DNA of 42,510 nt from an uncultured Bacillota bacterium (GCA_946622285.1 CAMOPK010000008.1:1-42510), one strand, 5' to 3'. Numbered from the stretch's first letter, positions 8,461 to 17,234 are shown. Numbers and translations are program-made. The notes: a model not told the origin generated them from the sequence alone.

Positions 8461-10116
8461 CTACTTTTGATTTTCTTCAAAAAATTCAATTCTTTTAATT
8501 ACTCTTTCTTTTCCAAGATTTTTAAGGATTTCATAAAGATCAGGTGTCATTGTTAAACTTGTAACAGCAACTCTTATAGCTTCACAAACATCACCAATTG
8601 AACCTTTATACTTTTCAGGTTCAGCTTTATATGCCTTTGTTTCAGATGCATATCCATATTTTGGAGCTAATTCTTTTATTTTATTAAACCAATCTTCTTT
8701 TGAATCATTTTGATCAAAATAGTTATTTACATAATCTTTTAATAGTTCAATATTATATTCTTTTTCTAAATTAAATTTAGCTTCTTTATAATATAATTCA
8801 TCAAACATATACCAAGTATATGTTCTTACATCTTCATATGCAGAGATATCTCTTCTTGGACGTGGAATTTCTCTTTCAATATTTAAAATATTAATTGCAT
8901 AGTCTTTATATTTAACCAAAAGTTCATTAAATTCTTGATCATATTCCTTTGTATAATTTAATACTCCATCATATACTTCTGTTGCTTTTAAAGAACTAAA
9001 ATATACTTTTGAAATACTTATAAGTTTTTGAATATCAAATAATGATCCACCTATTGGGCATTTATCAAATTCAAATTTAAAATCATCAATTCCTTTACCT
9101 GGATTTTGTAAATACCAAGCTTCAAATGTAGAGTTATTAATAGTTGCTAAATAAAGTCTAATAACTTCAGTTGGAATACCTTTTTGATGATAATAACTTA
9201 CAGCAGCCCATGGATCTTTTCTTTTTGATATTTTTCTAATTGTATTTCCTTCTTTAACAGTTAATGGAGAAATATGAGCATAGTTTGGTAAATCAAAACC
9301 TAAAACTTTAAATAATTGTTCGTGAACATTCCAAGATGAAACCCATTCATCACCTCTTATTACATGAGTTGTATGCATTAAATGGTCATCAACTGCATGA
9401 GCAAAGTGATATGTTGGTAAATTGTCAGATTTTAAAATAACAATATCCATATCATTTTCTGGCATTTCAATATTGCCTTTAATTAAATCATGAAGAATTA
9501 CTTTGTTATTAAAGTTTCCTGGCGATTTAAGACGAATTACATATTTTTCTCCGTTTTTTACTTTTTCTAGTGCTTCATCCATTGTCAAAGTTCTACATTT
9601 AGCCCATACACCATAGTATCCAATTCTTTCTTTTTCAAGTTCTTGAATATTTCTTTGTTCATCTAATTCTTCTGCTGAGCAAAAACATGGGTATGCCTTA
9701 TCCTCTTCGATTAGTTTTCTAACGTAAGCGCGATAAATATCACCGCGTTCACTTTGAATATAAGGACCATAATTGCCACCAAATGAAGGGCCTTCGTCAA
9801 AATTAATATTTAAATTTTTAAAATCTTTTACAATTCCTTCTATACCATTTTCAACTTCACGTTTTTGATCAGTATCTTCAATACGAAGATATGCAATTCC
9901 ATTTGATTGTTTTGCCATTACTAAATCAATAAATGAAGCATATAAACTTCCCATATGAACAAATCCAGTTGGACTTGGTGCGAATCTTGTTACCATTTCG
10001 CCATTGCTTAAATTTCTTGATGGATATTTTTCTTCATAATACTTATAATCATGTTCAACATTAGGTACAAGTATTTCACTATATTCTTTTCTTGTCATAA
10101 AATCATTCCTTTCCAA
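8461..10116 (-). CDS. gltX: Glutamate--tRNA ligase
   Basis: TRFAPSPTGFVHMGSLYAS, RIEDTDQKREV, KISKRKDP signatures. Confidence 0.93.
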   Translation of the reverse strand: MERNDFMTRKEYSEILVPNVEHDYKYYEEKYPSRNLSNGEMVTRFAPSPTGFVHMGSLYASFIDLVMAKQSNGIAYLRIEDTDQKREVENGIEGIVKDFKNLNINFDEGPSFGGNYGPYIQSERGDIYRAYVRKLIEEDKAYPCFCSAEELDEQRNIQELEKERIGYYGVWAKCRTLTMDEALEKVKNGEKYVIRLKSPGNFNNKVILHDLIKGNIEMPENDMDIVILKSDNLPTYHFAHAVDDHLMHTTHVIRGDEWVSSWNVHEQLFKVLGFDLPNYAHISPLTVKEGNTIRKISKRKDPWAAVSYYHQKGIPTEVIRLYLATINNSTFEAWYLQNPGKGIDDFKFEFDKCPIGGSLFDIQKLISISKVYFSSLKATEVYDGVLNYTKEYDQEFNELLVKYKDYAINILNIEREIPRPRRDISAYEDVRTYTWYMFDELYYKEAKFNLEKEYNIELLKDYVNNYFDQNDSKEDWFNKIKELAPKYGYASETKAYKAEPEKYKGSIGDVCEAIRVAVTSLTMTPDLYEILKNLGKERVIKRIEFFEENQK

Positions 10117-10312
10117 TATAAAAACTCATCCTTATTTAAGGACGAGTTTGTTCGTGGTACCACCTTAATTTATAGTATTTCTACTATCTTAAAGTCATTA
10201 ACGCTGACTTGCGATTAAGCTCCAAAGTTTCTTCTGATTTTCTATTTATTAATTCACATCAACCATTAACTTTCTTTAAAATAGGTTTAATCGTACTCTT
10301 CTTTTTCTTTGC
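10117..10312 (-). promoter_or_regulatory. T-box leader of gltX; candidate specifier GAA
   Basis: T-box sequence TAAGGTGGTACCACGAAC (minus strand), antiterminator TAAGG[TGGTACC]ACGA...TCGTCCTTA, terminator AAACTCGTCCTTAAATAAGGATGAGTTTTTA (10121-10149); candidate GAA specifier at 10229-10231. Confidence 0.92.
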
Positions 10313-10756
10313 TTATAAATTTTCTAAATTCTTTTTAATAATACTATTTACTAAACTCATATCAGCTTTACCTTTTACTAAAGGTGCTATTTCTTTCATA
10401 ACTTTGCCAATATCATTTGTTCCGGTTGGATTTACTTTAGCAAAAACTTCTTTAACTAGTTTTTCAATTTCTGCTTCGTCCATCATTTTTGGCATATATA
10501 CGTTTAGTATCTCAATTTCTTTATTATTTTGATCAACTAAATCAGCTCTTCCTGCTTTTTCAAACTCAACATTAGCTTCTTTTCTTGTTTTAATTTGCTT
10601 AGATAAAATAGATACTAATTCAGCTTCTTCTAAAGCTCTTCCTTTAGCTATTTCATCCATTTGAATAGCAGCTTTAACCATTCTTATTACAGCCAATTTT
10701 GTCTTATCTTGACTTTTCATTGCTGCTTTTAAGTCTTCCATTAATCTTTCTTTCAT
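10313..10756 (-). CDS. yqeY: YqeY/GatB-related family protein
   Basis: MKERLMEDLKAAMKSQDKTKLAVIRMVKAAIQ...; start moved to 10756 because AGGAG is spaced 7 nt from this ATG. Confidence 0.92.
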   Translation of the reverse strand: MKERLMEDLKAAMKSQDKTKLAVIRMVKAAIQMDEIAKGRALEEAELVSILSKQIKTRKEANVEFEKAGRADLVDQNNKEIEILNVYMPKMMDEAEIEKLVKEVFAKVNPTGTNDIGKVMKEIAPLVKGKADMSLVNSIIKKNLENL

Positions 10757-10781
10757 AACCATTCTCCTAAAATTAAAGAGC

Positions 10782-10982
10782 TTATGCAGCTCTGTTATAT
10801 GAGCGTTCCTTACGACGACTATTTTTGATTGCTTCTTTTTTAGCGTTTCGTCTTCTTTCGCCCGGTTTTATATATGATTCTCTTTTCTTAACTTCTTTAA
10901 GGAGGCCATCTTTAATATTTTTTTGTTTGAATGTACGTAAAGCACCTTCAACATTTCCGTTTCGTACAACTACTTTTGTCAT
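10782..10982 (-). CDS. rpsU: 30S ribosomal protein S21
   Basis: MTKVVVRNGNVEGALRTFKQKNIKDGLLKEVKKRESYIKPGERRRNAKKEA; start trimmed from the ORF track. Confidence 0.96.
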   Translation of the reverse strand: MTKVVVRNGNVEGALRTFKQKNIKDGLLKEVKKRESYIKPGERRRNAKKEAIKNSRRKERSYNRAA

Positions 10983-11075
10983 TAAAATCCCTCCCTTCCC
11001 GGCTATGAAAATTATATCACTACCTGCTTTTTTTGACAATATTTTTTTGAAAAATAAGCAAAAAAACGCATTTTT

Positions 11076-12371
11076 CTAGTTGTGAATGTTAACACTAGTA
11101 CCTACTGGACAGTTATTATATACATATTCTGCATCTTCGATGTCTTCTCTGATACATCCGTGACTTACTTTTTTTCCTTTTTTTCCAGAATATGAATGTA
11201 ATCCATAACCACCAGCAAGACCAAAATCTTCAGTATCTAGATCCATCCAGAACTCAACGTCACATACATATCCTGGTCCTGTTAAAGTTTTATAACGATT
11301 TTTACTTTTAACAGAAAATGCACCTTCTGGAGTTGGTGATGAATCTTTACCTATACTAACAGTTGTTGTGAAAATTAATTCACAACCTTTATAAAGTCTT
11401 AATTTAAATTCTGATTTATCTAAATCAATACAAGTGTTAGTTGATTTTTTCACGCTTGACTTACTAATATATCCAATAAATTTACCGTATTTTGCAAGGT
11501 AATATCCATTATATTCACCTAATATTTCAACAGTATGGTAAGCATCTAAATTTTTTACAACTCTACTTGTATTATCCGGATTTTCTCTTAAACTATCATA
11601 TTGTTTTAAAGATCCTAGTCTTTGGATACGTAATTCTTTTATTTCTGGATGATTTGCTTGAATTTGTTGTTTCAATGAAGTCGTATATTCTGCACTAACA
11701 TATCCAATTTTACCATTATATTTTGCTAAGTACCAACCATTACTTGTACGACCAAAGACAACGATTTCAGCTCCCTTTGGAATAAGTTCAATTTTATTAT
11801 TATCCGCTACTTCTGGTGAAAGTCTAAAATTCAATCTTGAAGTTGAATAAACAAAATCATAATCTTCTTCATAAGTATATGGAGATTCATATGCATACTC
11901 TGTAACTAAATATTTTGACTTAATAAAACATAATTGTCCACAGAAATTTACTAATGACCAATCTTTATATTCAGCAACACATGTGACAATGTCACCTGAA
12001 TTTACTTGACCTAAATTTAAAGAGTCTGCACTTGGACTAAAACGCATATTAACATTATTTCCGTTAACTCTTTTTGTTGCATAACACGCTCTTAAATCAC
12101 CTACTTGTGGTATTGGTGTTGGTGCTACTGTTACCTCTGGCGTTGGTGTTGGTGTGAGAACATATTGTGTTACTGCTGGAACAGCAGTTGGTGTAAATAT
12201 ATATGGTACTGGTGCTTCTGTTGCAGATACTACTTGTGGTGTAACTTCTACCTGATCAGTTGAATCAGCACTATTAGGAGTACATCCTGTTGTTATTCCA
12301 CTAAGCATTGTGAGCACTAACAAAAGTGCTCCTTTTTCTTTTAATCCTTCAAATATTTTGGCGTTATTCAT
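11076..12371 (-). CDS. Lipoprotein with SH3-like repeats and an L,D-transpeptidase (YkuD) domain
   Basis: Lipobox-like SGITTGC, SH3b repeats (NMRFSPSADS, NFRLSPEVAD), C-terminal GLHSYSG...VSHGCIR. Confidence 0.88.
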   Translation of the reverse strand: MNNAKIFEGLKEKGALLLVLTMLSGITTGCTPNSADSTDQVEVTPQVVSATEAPVPYIFTPTAVPAVTQYVLTPTPTPEVTVAPTPIPQVGDLRACYATKRVNGNNVNMRFSPSADSLNLGQVNSGDIVTCVAEYKDWSLVNFCGQLCFIKSKYLVTEYAYESPYTYEEDYDFVYSTSRLNFRLSPEVADNNKIELIPKGAEIVVFGRTSNGWYLAKYNGKIGYVSAEYTTSLKQQIQANHPEIKELRIQRLGSLKQYDSLRENPDNTSRVVKNLDAYHTVEILGEYNGYYLAKYGKFIGYISKSSVKKSTNTCIDLDKSEFKLRLYKGCELIFTTTVSIGKDSSPTPEGAFSVKSKNRYKTLTGPGYVCDVEFWMDLDTEDFGLAGGYGLHSYSGKKGKKVSHGCIREDIEDAEYVYNNCPVGTSVNIHN

Positions 12372-12427
12372 AAAAATCCCCCTTTTTTTCAAACGAACAT
12401 ATTATAGTCTTTATTTCGATTTTGTCA

Positions 12428-12456
12428 AATTAAAACAAGAGCTAAATGCTCTTGTT
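12428..12456 (-). terminator. Terminator of rubrerythrin
   Basis: AACAAGAGC/GCTCTTGTT hairpin. Confidence 0.65.
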
Positions 12457-12457
12457 A

Positions 12458-12997
12458 TTAATAATTCATTGCTTTTACTTCAAAGTATGATTTTGGATGA
12501 GAACATACAGGACATACTTCAGGTGCTTTCTTTCCTATTACTACATGTCCACAGTTACGGCAAATCCAAATAGTGTCTTCATCTTTTGAGAAAACTACTT
12601 CATCATTGATATTTGCAAGTAATTTGCGATATCTTTCTTCATGAGACTTTTCAATAGCCCCTACCATTCTAAATTTAGCAGCAATTTCTTTGAAGCCTTC
12701 TTCGTCTGCTTCTTTTGCCATTCTTTCATACATATCTGTCCACTCATGATTTTCACCATTTGCAGCTGCTTCTAAATTTTCTTTAGTATCTTTAATTGCT
12801 CCGCCTTCTAAGTATTTAAACCACATTTTTGCATGCTCTTTTTCATTGTTTGCAGTTTCTTCAAAAATAGCAGCAATTTGTTCATATCCATCCTTTTTTG
12901 CCTTGCTTGCCCAATAAGTATATTTATTTCTTGCTTGAGATTCACCAGCAAATGCTTCCATTAAGTTTTGTTCAGTTTTTGATCCTTTTAATTCCAT
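12458..12997 (-). CDS. Rubrerythrin
   Basis: Ferritin-like N-terminus ([13 protein letters not shown]) and rubredoxin-like [22 protein letters not shown]. Confidence 0.95.
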   Translation of the reverse strand: MELKGSKTEQNLMEAFAGESQARNKYTYWASKAKKDGYEQIAAIFEETANNEKEHAKMWFKYLEGGAIKDTKENLEAAANGENHEWTDMYERMAKEADEEGFKEIAAKFRMVGAIEKSHEERYRKLLANINDEVVFSKDEDTIWICRNCGHVVIGKKAPEVCPVCSHPKSYFEVKAMNY

Positions 12998-13034
12998 AAT
13001 TACATCCTTCCTTTAACAACTCAATTTTATCATT

Positions 13035-13055
13035 TTTTATCTATGTACGCAACTA
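13035..13055. repeat. 21-nt direct repeat, copy 1
   Basis: TTTTATCTATGTACGCAACTA; 20/21 identical to 14427-14447. Confidence 0.85.
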
Positions 13056-13673
13056 ATATATTTCAGTATCAACATAATAGTTTTTAGAATTGTTTGGATC
13101 ATATAGTAAATCAAATGTGCCGTCACTCGTTAGTTGAGCTTCACTATATGGTATTTGGCTTTTAAATATTTTTTCATTGCCATTAATAGTATATTTTATA
13201 TACACATATTTATAAATTCCGGCCTCATTAGTAAAATAAGGTAAATTTTTAACTAAAATTCCTTTTTGAGCTAGATTTTTATTTATCTTTATTTTATTTC
13301 GTATATGTTTTCCTCTCTTCAGTGATCTTATAATGTTTCCAATCCCAACAATTGTAAAAAGAATTACACAAAATGTAAGTGAAATATTAAAAGATGATGG
13401 CAATTTACCAAGTTCCTTAAAATATGGATAGTCAAAAATAAAGAACTTAATAGGAATCAGTAATGCTAAAATGCCAACTCCCAGATAAAACCAATTAATG
13501 TAATGGTCAAAGTTTTCATTTTTCAAAAGGCCACTACAATATCCACCTAGTGGTGAATCTTTGACTTCAAATGTTCCATGCAAATCAGCATATACAACTT
13601 CAGAACTACCACAACCAGGACAGTTCATATGTTGATGTTTTAATAGTCTACCACAATAACAACACTTAAACAT
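13053..13673 (-). CDS. Zinc-ribbon, two-TM membrane protein (paralog of the next ORF)
   Basis: CCYCGRLLKHQHMNCPGC; GILVKNLPYF; C-terminal FDLLYDPNNSKNYYVDTEIY. Confidence 0.82.
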   Translation of the reverse strand: MFKCCYCGRLLKHQHMNCPGCGSSEVVYADLHGTFEVKDSPLGGYCSGLLKNENFDHYINWFYLGVGILALLIPIKFFIFDYPYFKELGKLPSSFNISLTFCVILFTIVGIGNIIRSLKRGKHIRNKIKINKNLAQKGILVKNLPYFTNEAGIYKYVYIKYTINGNEKIFKSQIPYSEAQLTSDGTFDLLYDPNNSKNYYVDTEIY

Positions 13674-13676
13674 TTG

Positions 13677-14336
13677 CTACCTCACTTCCTCAATTTCATA
13701 ATCAATATAGTGAATCTTAGGATGCTTAGGATCAATTAATAAATCAACTGTTCCTTTTTTGTGATACATACCAGTAAGTTCACCTTTTATAATTAAACTT
13801 TTTTTATCATCAAGTTTATATAGTACTTCAACATAATTAACCATAGGCCTATAATTTAACTTTTTGGTTTCAACTTGTAAATATGGTAAATTTTTAACTA
13901 GAATTCCATGTTTAGATAATTTTTTAATATAAACGATATTACGAATTGATTCATAAATTGTCATAACTGAAACTATTAAAAAATATAAACCAATTATTGC
14001 AAGAATGCATTCGGTAAAAGAATGCATCATACATTGAACAGCTTTTGTTTCTATTTCAAAGTCTCTCATTTCACTTAGTTTTTGTAGTGATGCGTTAGTA
14101 TTAGTTTGTAGGGTAATTGCTATATAAATCATAAAAACACCAAGAGCTAATACCAAAATGCAAGCACATATTGCTGAAATATATCCACCAATTTTTACAT
14201 TGTAACCTTTTTCTGCTACTTTATCATTCTTGATTATTTTTGCTCTAGATATTGGTGTAAAATCAACAGCTCCACAGTTTGGACAATTGTCATAAATATC
14301 TTCGACTTTTATTCCACAATAATTACATTTATACAT
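13677..14336 (-). CDS. Zinc-ribbon, two-TM membrane protein (paralog of the previous ORF)
   Basis: CNYCGIKVEDIYDNCPNCG; GILVKNLPYL; VDLLIDPKHPKIHYIDYEI. Confidence 0.82.
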   Translation of the reverse strand: MYKCNYCGIKVEDIYDNCPNCGAVDFTPISRAKIIKNDKVAEKGYNVKIGGYISAICACILVLALGVFMIYIAITLQTNTNASLQKLSEMRDFEIETKAVQCMMHSFTECILAIIGLYFLIVSVMTIYESIRNIVYIKKLSKHGILVKNLPYLQVETKKLNYRPMVNYVEVLYKLDDKKSLIIKGELTGMYHKKGTVDLLIDPKHPKIHYIDYEIEEVR

Positions 14337-14401
14337 TTATTATCACCTAATATAATGATACACTAAAATAATTATTTAAAGCAACATAGAATTACAAATA
14401 A

Positions 14402-14424
14402 AAAAGAGAAAATATTCTCTTTTT
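14402..14424 (-). terminator. Terminator of the bacteriocin operon
   Basis: AAAAGAGAAtattTTCTCTTTTTTATTT on the minus strand, 5 nt after the last small ORF. Confidence 0.85.
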
Positions 14425-14426
14425 TA

Positions 14427-14447
14427 TTTTATCTAAGTACGCAACTA
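14427..14447. repeat. 21-nt direct repeat, copy 2 (overlaps the 3' end of the second bacteriocin ORF)
   Basis: TTTTATCTAAGTACGCAACTA; 20/21 identical to 13035-13055. Confidence 0.85.
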
Positions 14448-14593
14448 CTCTTTGAAGTAAGTCTTCTAATTGCTGAGCCACATGCACGTCCTATATCTAA
14501 AATGGAATTTATTGCTTTTGTAACTGCTGAAAGTAAATTTCCAGATATTGATCCGGCTTTTACTTTCTTGCATTCAACTTCACTTAACACCAT
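14429..14593 (-). CDS. Putative class II bacteriocin precursor B (54 aa), not in the supplied ORF track
   Basis: Hand translation MVLSEVECKKVKAG|SISGNLLSAVTKAINSILDIGRACGSAIRRLTSKSSCVLR*; start overlaps the previous stop (TAATG), AGGTG upstream, leader matches that of the neighbouring peptide. Confidence 0.82.
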   Translation of the reverse strand: MVLSEVECKKVKAGSISGNLLSAVTKAINSILDIGRACGSAIRRLTSKSSCVLR

Positions 14594-14733
14594 TATCGAC
14601 ACCTAGATGGATTTGTATAGCCATCTATTACTCCTACTATAAAAGTTATGATTCCACCAATTATACCGACAAGTCCCCAACGTATTGCACCAGCTTTAAT
14701 GCTTTTTAATTCAGTATTACTAATCTCGTTCAT
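14593..14733 (-). CDS. Putative class II bacteriocin precursor A (46 aa), not in the supplied ORF track
   Basis: Hand translation MNEISNTELKSIKAG|AIRWGLVGIIGGIITFIVGVIDGYTNPSRCR*; RBS AAAGGAG; start overlaps the previous stop (TGATG); two GxxxG motifs. Confidence 0.87.
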   Translation of the reverse strand: MNEISNTELKSIKAGAIRWGLVGIIGGIITFIVGVIDGYTNPSRCR

Positions 14734-15122
14734 CAAATAACTCCTTTCATATATTTTTCATATAAATAGCCCCATATATTTGTCTCTTCACCAAAACCCA
14801 AATAGAGTTCCAATATATAATCATATTCGTCATAATTAAAATCTAATTTTAGTTTTCTTTTAAATTCATTATTATGAATTATATATTCATCCCCTATTTC
14901 CACTATTTTATAGTCTATAATCTTATCTTTATATTTCAATTTGTTATTTAGTTTGCTTATCTCCTTATCGGTTAAAAAGACATCAACGTATTCATCAACT
15001 CTTTCGCCGTATACAACAATATAAGGTTGATAATTAAAATAGAAAAGCATTAGCATTATAATCAATATAACAATTAATACAATTATAAAAGCATTCATAA
15101 TCTTAGCTTCAATATAAGACAT
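14733..15122 (-). CDS. Small one-TM protein, candidate bacteriocin export accessory or immunity protein
   Basis: N-terminal hydrophobic AFIIVLIVILIIMLMLFYF then a beta-rich soluble segment; overlaps the transporter end and the bacteriocin A start. Confidence 0.7.
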   Translation of the reverse strand: MSYIEAKIMNAFIIVLIVILIIMLMLFYFNYQPYIVVYGERVDEYVDVFLTDKEISKLNNKLKYKDKIIDYKIVEIGDEYIIHNNEFKRKLKLDFNYDEYDYILELYLGFGEETNIWGYLYEKYMKGVI

Positions 15123-17157
15123 CTTCTATTACTTCTCCTTTCTCAAACTTAATTAAATGATCAAATAAATCCATATTATTCATGCGATGTGAAACAACAA
15201 TTATTGTCTTATCTTCATATTTAGCAAATATGCTTTTTAAAATTATTCGTTCTAAAGAAACATCTAATTGATTGGTACCTTCATCAATTAAAATTATTTT
15301 ACTTTTACTTAATAATGTTCTTGCTAATACAATTCTTTGTTTTTCACCACCACTTAGATTAAATCCATTTTCCTCAATCAATGCATTTATTCCTAAGTCA
15401 TTTTTTACTATCTTATCTGCTTTTGTAAGCGACAATTCATTTAAAATTTCTTTAGGATTTATTTCTCTATATAAATTAATATTTTGATATAAACTATCTG
15501 TAAATAGCATTTCGTTTTGGCTTATATAAGAGATCTGGGAAAATACACCATTATTGTAATTATTAATATCAACATCGCCTATTGAAATCATATTATTTTT
15601 TACTTTCAAATAATTTTTGATTATCTTAAGCAATGTTGACTTACCACTACCACTTTCACCTACTAATAAAACTTTCTCTCCTTCTTCAATTCTTAGATTA
15701 ACATTTTTTAAAGTCAAATCATCATAACTATAAGATAAATTGTTTGTTCTAATATCAAACTTATCTAATTCTTTTACCTTACCACCATCTTCATATTTAT
15801 AGTTTAATTCTAAAACTCGTTTTAATGTACTTAGGCTTTCTTCAAATTCATAGTTACTATCTAATATTTCTTTAATTGGATCCGTAAAATTAGAAAGTAA
15901 AAAAGAAAAAGTAATTAAAGCTCCTACATTAAATACCCCACTACTGATAGTATTAATTCCAATAAAGATTATCATAATTGATGATAATTCATTAATTGCA
16001 TCTTTTAATGTCAAAGATAGATTTATTGTTTTTGATAGTGATAAGAGTTTACTTAAATACTGATAATTTAAATTTTTGAATTTTGCAATCATTTCTTTTT
16101 CTAAGTTTATACCTTTTACGCATTCATAAGCATTTATTGATTCAACCATAAAAGATATATTTTTTTCTCTACTTAATTGATATTCCTTAATTTTATATTT
16201 GAAACTTTTTTTAAATATAACAACTATCATTCCATATAATAACAAGAATAATAAAGTATACATTGTTAAATTTATACTTACACTGAACATAGCAATTAAA
16301 GAAATAATAATTAAAGGTATACTTGAAAATAAAATGACTACAATTTTACTTAGAAATGACTTAACCTGTTCCAAATCAGTTACTCTTGAAATAATTTCTC
16401 CAGTGGTCCTATTACAATAATAAATGTAAGGGAAGCGAATTATTTTTTTATATATCTCATTTGTTAACTCATAAGAAACTTTATTATTCAAATAAATAGT
16501 CAACAAATTGCGTAAGTATGTACTTACTACTTTAAATATTGCAAGCGATGCAAAAATTATTAAAAATATATATTTTAATCGATAGTCATAAGAAATACTT
16601 GTAAGTAAAGTATTAAATGAAAATGAAAGAATTACTATTAGTATATTTATAAAAAATGATAGGAAAGATATTTTTATAATTAAGCTTTTATTATTTTTTA
16701 GAAATTCAGAGAAAAACTCAAATATTGAATTTTCTTTAAAGTATGGAATGTTTTTAACCTTATAAAAAAGAATATATATATTATTTGATATTTTATTAAA
16801 TTCTTCCATCGTCATTCTTTTTAGGCTTGTTGCTGGATCTGCAACTAAAACTGTTTTATTTTTAACATTAATGTCATATATAACAACAAAGTGATTAATT
16901 TTTGAATCAATTGTTACATATGCAATACACGGTAATTTTAATTCATATATATTATCTGTTTTAATTGCTTTTGACTGAAATCCAATATATTCCGCAACTT
17001 TTATTATATTAAATGCTGAAGTGCCTTCTTTATTTGTTTTAAGCATGTCATATAATTGATCATTACTAATATTGCCTTTATAATACTTTATTATCATAGC
17101 AAGTGATGCTACCGCACAATCTTTTACGCCTTCTTGTTTAACAAATGGATATTTCAC
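15109..17157 (-). CDS. Peptidase C39 domain bacteriocin-processing ABC transporter (PCAT); GTG start
   Basis: C39 domain QEGVKDCAVASLAMI...HFVVIYD; ABC TM region; Walker A GESGSGKST, LSGGEKQR, ILIDEGTNQLD; RBS GGGAGGTGAGAAAGTG. Confidence 0.95.
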   Translation of the reverse strand: MKYPFVKQEGVKDCAVASLAMIIKYYKGNISNDQLYDMLKTNKEGTSAFNIIKVAEYIGFQSKAIKTDNIYELKLPCIAYVTIDSKINHFVVIYDINVKNKTVLVADPATSLKRMTMEEFNKISNNIYILFYKVKNIPYFKENSIFEFFSEFLKNNKSLIIKISFLSFFINILIVILSFSFNTLLTSISYDYRLKYIFLIIFASLAIFKVVSTYLRNLLTIYLNNKVSYELTNEIYKKIIRFPYIYYCNRTTGEIISRVTDLEQVKSFLSKIVVILFSSIPLIIISLIAMFSVSINLTMYTLLFLLLYGMIVVIFKKSFKYKIKEYQLSREKNISFMVESINAYECVKGINLEKEMIAKFKNLNYQYLSKLLSLSKTINLSLTLKDAINELSSIMIIFIGINTISSGVFNVGALITFSFLLSNFTDPIKEILDSNYEFEESLSTLKRVLELNYKYEDGGKVKELDKFDIRTNNLSYSYDDLTLKNVNLRIEEGEKVLLVGESGSGKSTLLKIIKNYLKVKNNMISIGDVDINNYNNGVFSQISYISQNEMLFTDSLYQNINLYREINPKEILNELSLTKADKIVKNDLGINALIEENGFNLSGGEKQRIVLARTLLSKSKIILIDEGTNQLDVSLERIILKSIFAKYEDKTIIVVSHRMNNMDLFDHLIKFEKGEVIEDVLY

Positions 17158-17234
17158 TTTCTCACCTCCCTACTATAATGATACGAGATTTGTTTTTGAT
17201 ATCCTTTTTTTATTCAAAAAAATTTTAAAAAAAA

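Noticed and set aside
15109-17157. Generic multidrug ABC exporter
   Set aside because: The N-terminal C39 peptidase domain with catalytic Cys and His contexts, and the adjacent leader peptides, favour a bacteriocin-processing transporter
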